Assembly: GCA_003140705.1 (NCBI GenBank)
Contig: PLKU01000425.1
Location: 1,864-7,231 of the forward strand
From: Acidobacteriaceae bacterium
GTDB taxonomy: Bacteria; Acidobacteriota; Terriglobia; Terriglobales; Acidobacteriaceae
Direction of reading: 5' to 3'
DNA: 5,368 nt
Part shown: piece by piece, positions 4,537 to 5,368 of the stretch
How positions within the stretch are numbered: position 1 is the stretch's first letter
How the letters are laid out: each line of letters starts with the position of its first letter
The notes under the pieces: generated by a model
Seen by the model: the letters and a program-made list of their open reading frames with translations, nothing else
Told to the model about the DNA's origin: nothing
Database searches by the model: none
Program-made: the position numbers and the translations under genes

Positions 4537-5368
4537 ATGGCTGGCAAGGGTTTTACCGTAAAGAAGGACTGGGATAACCCCAGAGAGCACCAGATGCCGG
4601 CGGGGACGCGGGTTCCGGCGGAGGTGCGGCTGGGGACGGTGCTGGTGGCTCCTGCTACGGTGCTGGCTCCCATGGCCGGGGTGACAGACACGGTGTTTCG
4701 GCGGTTTATCCGGCATGCCAGCTTATTCTCCAGCGCCAACAGCCTCCCCGAGGCTCCCGGATTGTTGGATGGGGTGGAGAAAGCTGTCACGAACACGCAG
4801 TCAGGATGCGGGCTGCTAATGACGGAGTTCACCTCAGCCGACGGGCTTGCGCGCATGAGGGAGACGAAGCGGCGGCGGTACCTGACCTTCTACGATGACG
4901 AGCATCCAATCGGAGCGCAGCTTTTCGGATCGAATGCGGAGACGCTGGCGGAAGCGGCGAAGATCGTGGAGCAGACGGGATTCGACTCGGTGGACCTGAA
5001 CCTGGGCTGCCCGGCCAAGCGTGTGGTGGGCTGCAACGGAGGTTCGGGGCTGCTGCGGGATCTGCCGAAGATTGGCGAGATTTTCCGTGCGGTTCGGAAG
5101 GCGGTTTCGATTCCCTTCACCGTGAAGTTCCGCATGGGCTGGAACGAGAAGCAGATTGTGTGCGTGGAACTGGCACGGATGGCGGAGGCCGAGGGGCTGA
5201 ATGCAGTGGCACTGCACGCACGAACGCGGGAACAGGGCTACAGCGGCCAGGCGCAGTGGGATTGGATTGCCGCGGTGAAGCAGGGTGTTGGGATTCCGGT
5301 GATTGGGAACGGTGACATTACGACTCCCGAAGCAGCAGTGGCCATGGTGGCGGAGACAGGCTGCGATG
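4537..5368 (+). CDS. dusB: tRNA-dihydrouridine synthase, DusB type (3' end outside window)
   Basis: 277 codons are visible before the right edge. DusB uses FMN and NADPH to reduce uridines in the tRNA D-loop to dihydrouridine. The TIM-barrel signatures appear in order: VLAPMAGVTDTVFRRF (42-57), MTEFTSADGL (95-104), PIGAQLFGSN (124-133), DLNLGCPAK (153-161) with the catalytic proton donor C158, GGSGLLRD (168-175), VKFRMGW (196-202) with the FMN-contacting K197, LHARTREQGYSG (226-237), and the FMN-phosphate motif VIGNGDI (255-261). Residues 1-41 are a longer N-terminal lead-in than usual (AAGGGA SD supports the start). About 30 residues (60-91) are inserted between the first motif and the TEF-SADGL strand; DusB of E. 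coli has only a short link there. The missing C-terminus should hold the helical tRNA-binding domain. No promoter is obvious, so transcription may enter from rpmE or from inside the palindrome. Confidence 0.96.
   Translation, partial: MAGKGFTVKKDWDNPREHQMPAGTRVPAEVRLGTVLVAPATVLAPMAGVTDTVFRRFIRHASLFSSANSLPEAPGLLDGVEKAVTNTQSGCGLLMTEFTSADGLARMRETKRRRYLTFYDDEHPIGAQLFGSNAETLAEAAKIVEQTGFDSVDLNLGCPAKRVVGCNGGSGLLRDLPKIGEIFRAVRKAVSIPFTVKFRMGWNEKQIVCVELARMAEAEGLNAVALHARTREQGYSGQAQWDWIAAVKQGVGIPVIGNGDITTPEAAVAMVAETGCD

Noticed and set aside
4431..5217. Minus-strand frames opposite dusB
   Set aside because: They are shadows of dusB; the plus strand carries every Dus motif in order.

Overview
The window looks like a chromosomal segment from a GC-rich, Gram-negative-type bacterium, most likely an acidobacterium of the Terriglobus/Granulicella/Edaphobacter kind. 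That placement is an inference from three things: the character of the proteins (OmpA-like envelope protein, acidobacterial-looking DusB with an insertion, small membrane protein), the codon use, and the heptamer-type intergenic repeats. No database search was possible. There is no sign of a phage, a transposase or a CRISPR array.

Layout, left to right. Two leftward genes come first: an OmpA-like envelope protein that runs off the left edge (1-847), and a membrane-anchored protein with a DUF2393/FxLyD-like domain that starts with GTG (1109-1636). A 236-base divergent intergenic region follows, with an AT-rich inverted repeat and a leader hairpin. It leads into a rightward 51-codon gene for a tail-anchored small membrane protein (1873-2028). 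Next is a leftward DnaC/DnaI/IstB-type AAA+ ATPase with an N-terminal CxxC...CxC cluster (2157-2921). It is divergent from a rightward secreted SGNH/GDSL hydrolase (3070-3918). The window ends with two rightward translation genes: rpmE (ribosomal protein L31, 4120-4347), which has its own sigma70-like promoter and a 12-bp terminator-like hairpin, and dusB (tRNA-dihydrouridine synthase, 4537 to the right edge).

The genes do not form one operon. The left part is envelope-related, the middle is a replication-type ATPase beside a secreted esterase, and the right part is translation housekeeping. The most unusual material lies between and within genes: a tandem GGGACTA heptamer tract after the hydrolase gene; a 102-base imperfect palindrome, also made of 7-base units, that runs almost into the dusB ribosome binding site; a structured leader before the small membrane gene; and an insertion of about 30 residues in DusB whose leucine codons differ from those around it. 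I see no clear evidence of a wholly new multi-gene system. The repeat/palindrome elements and the small membrane gene are the best leads.
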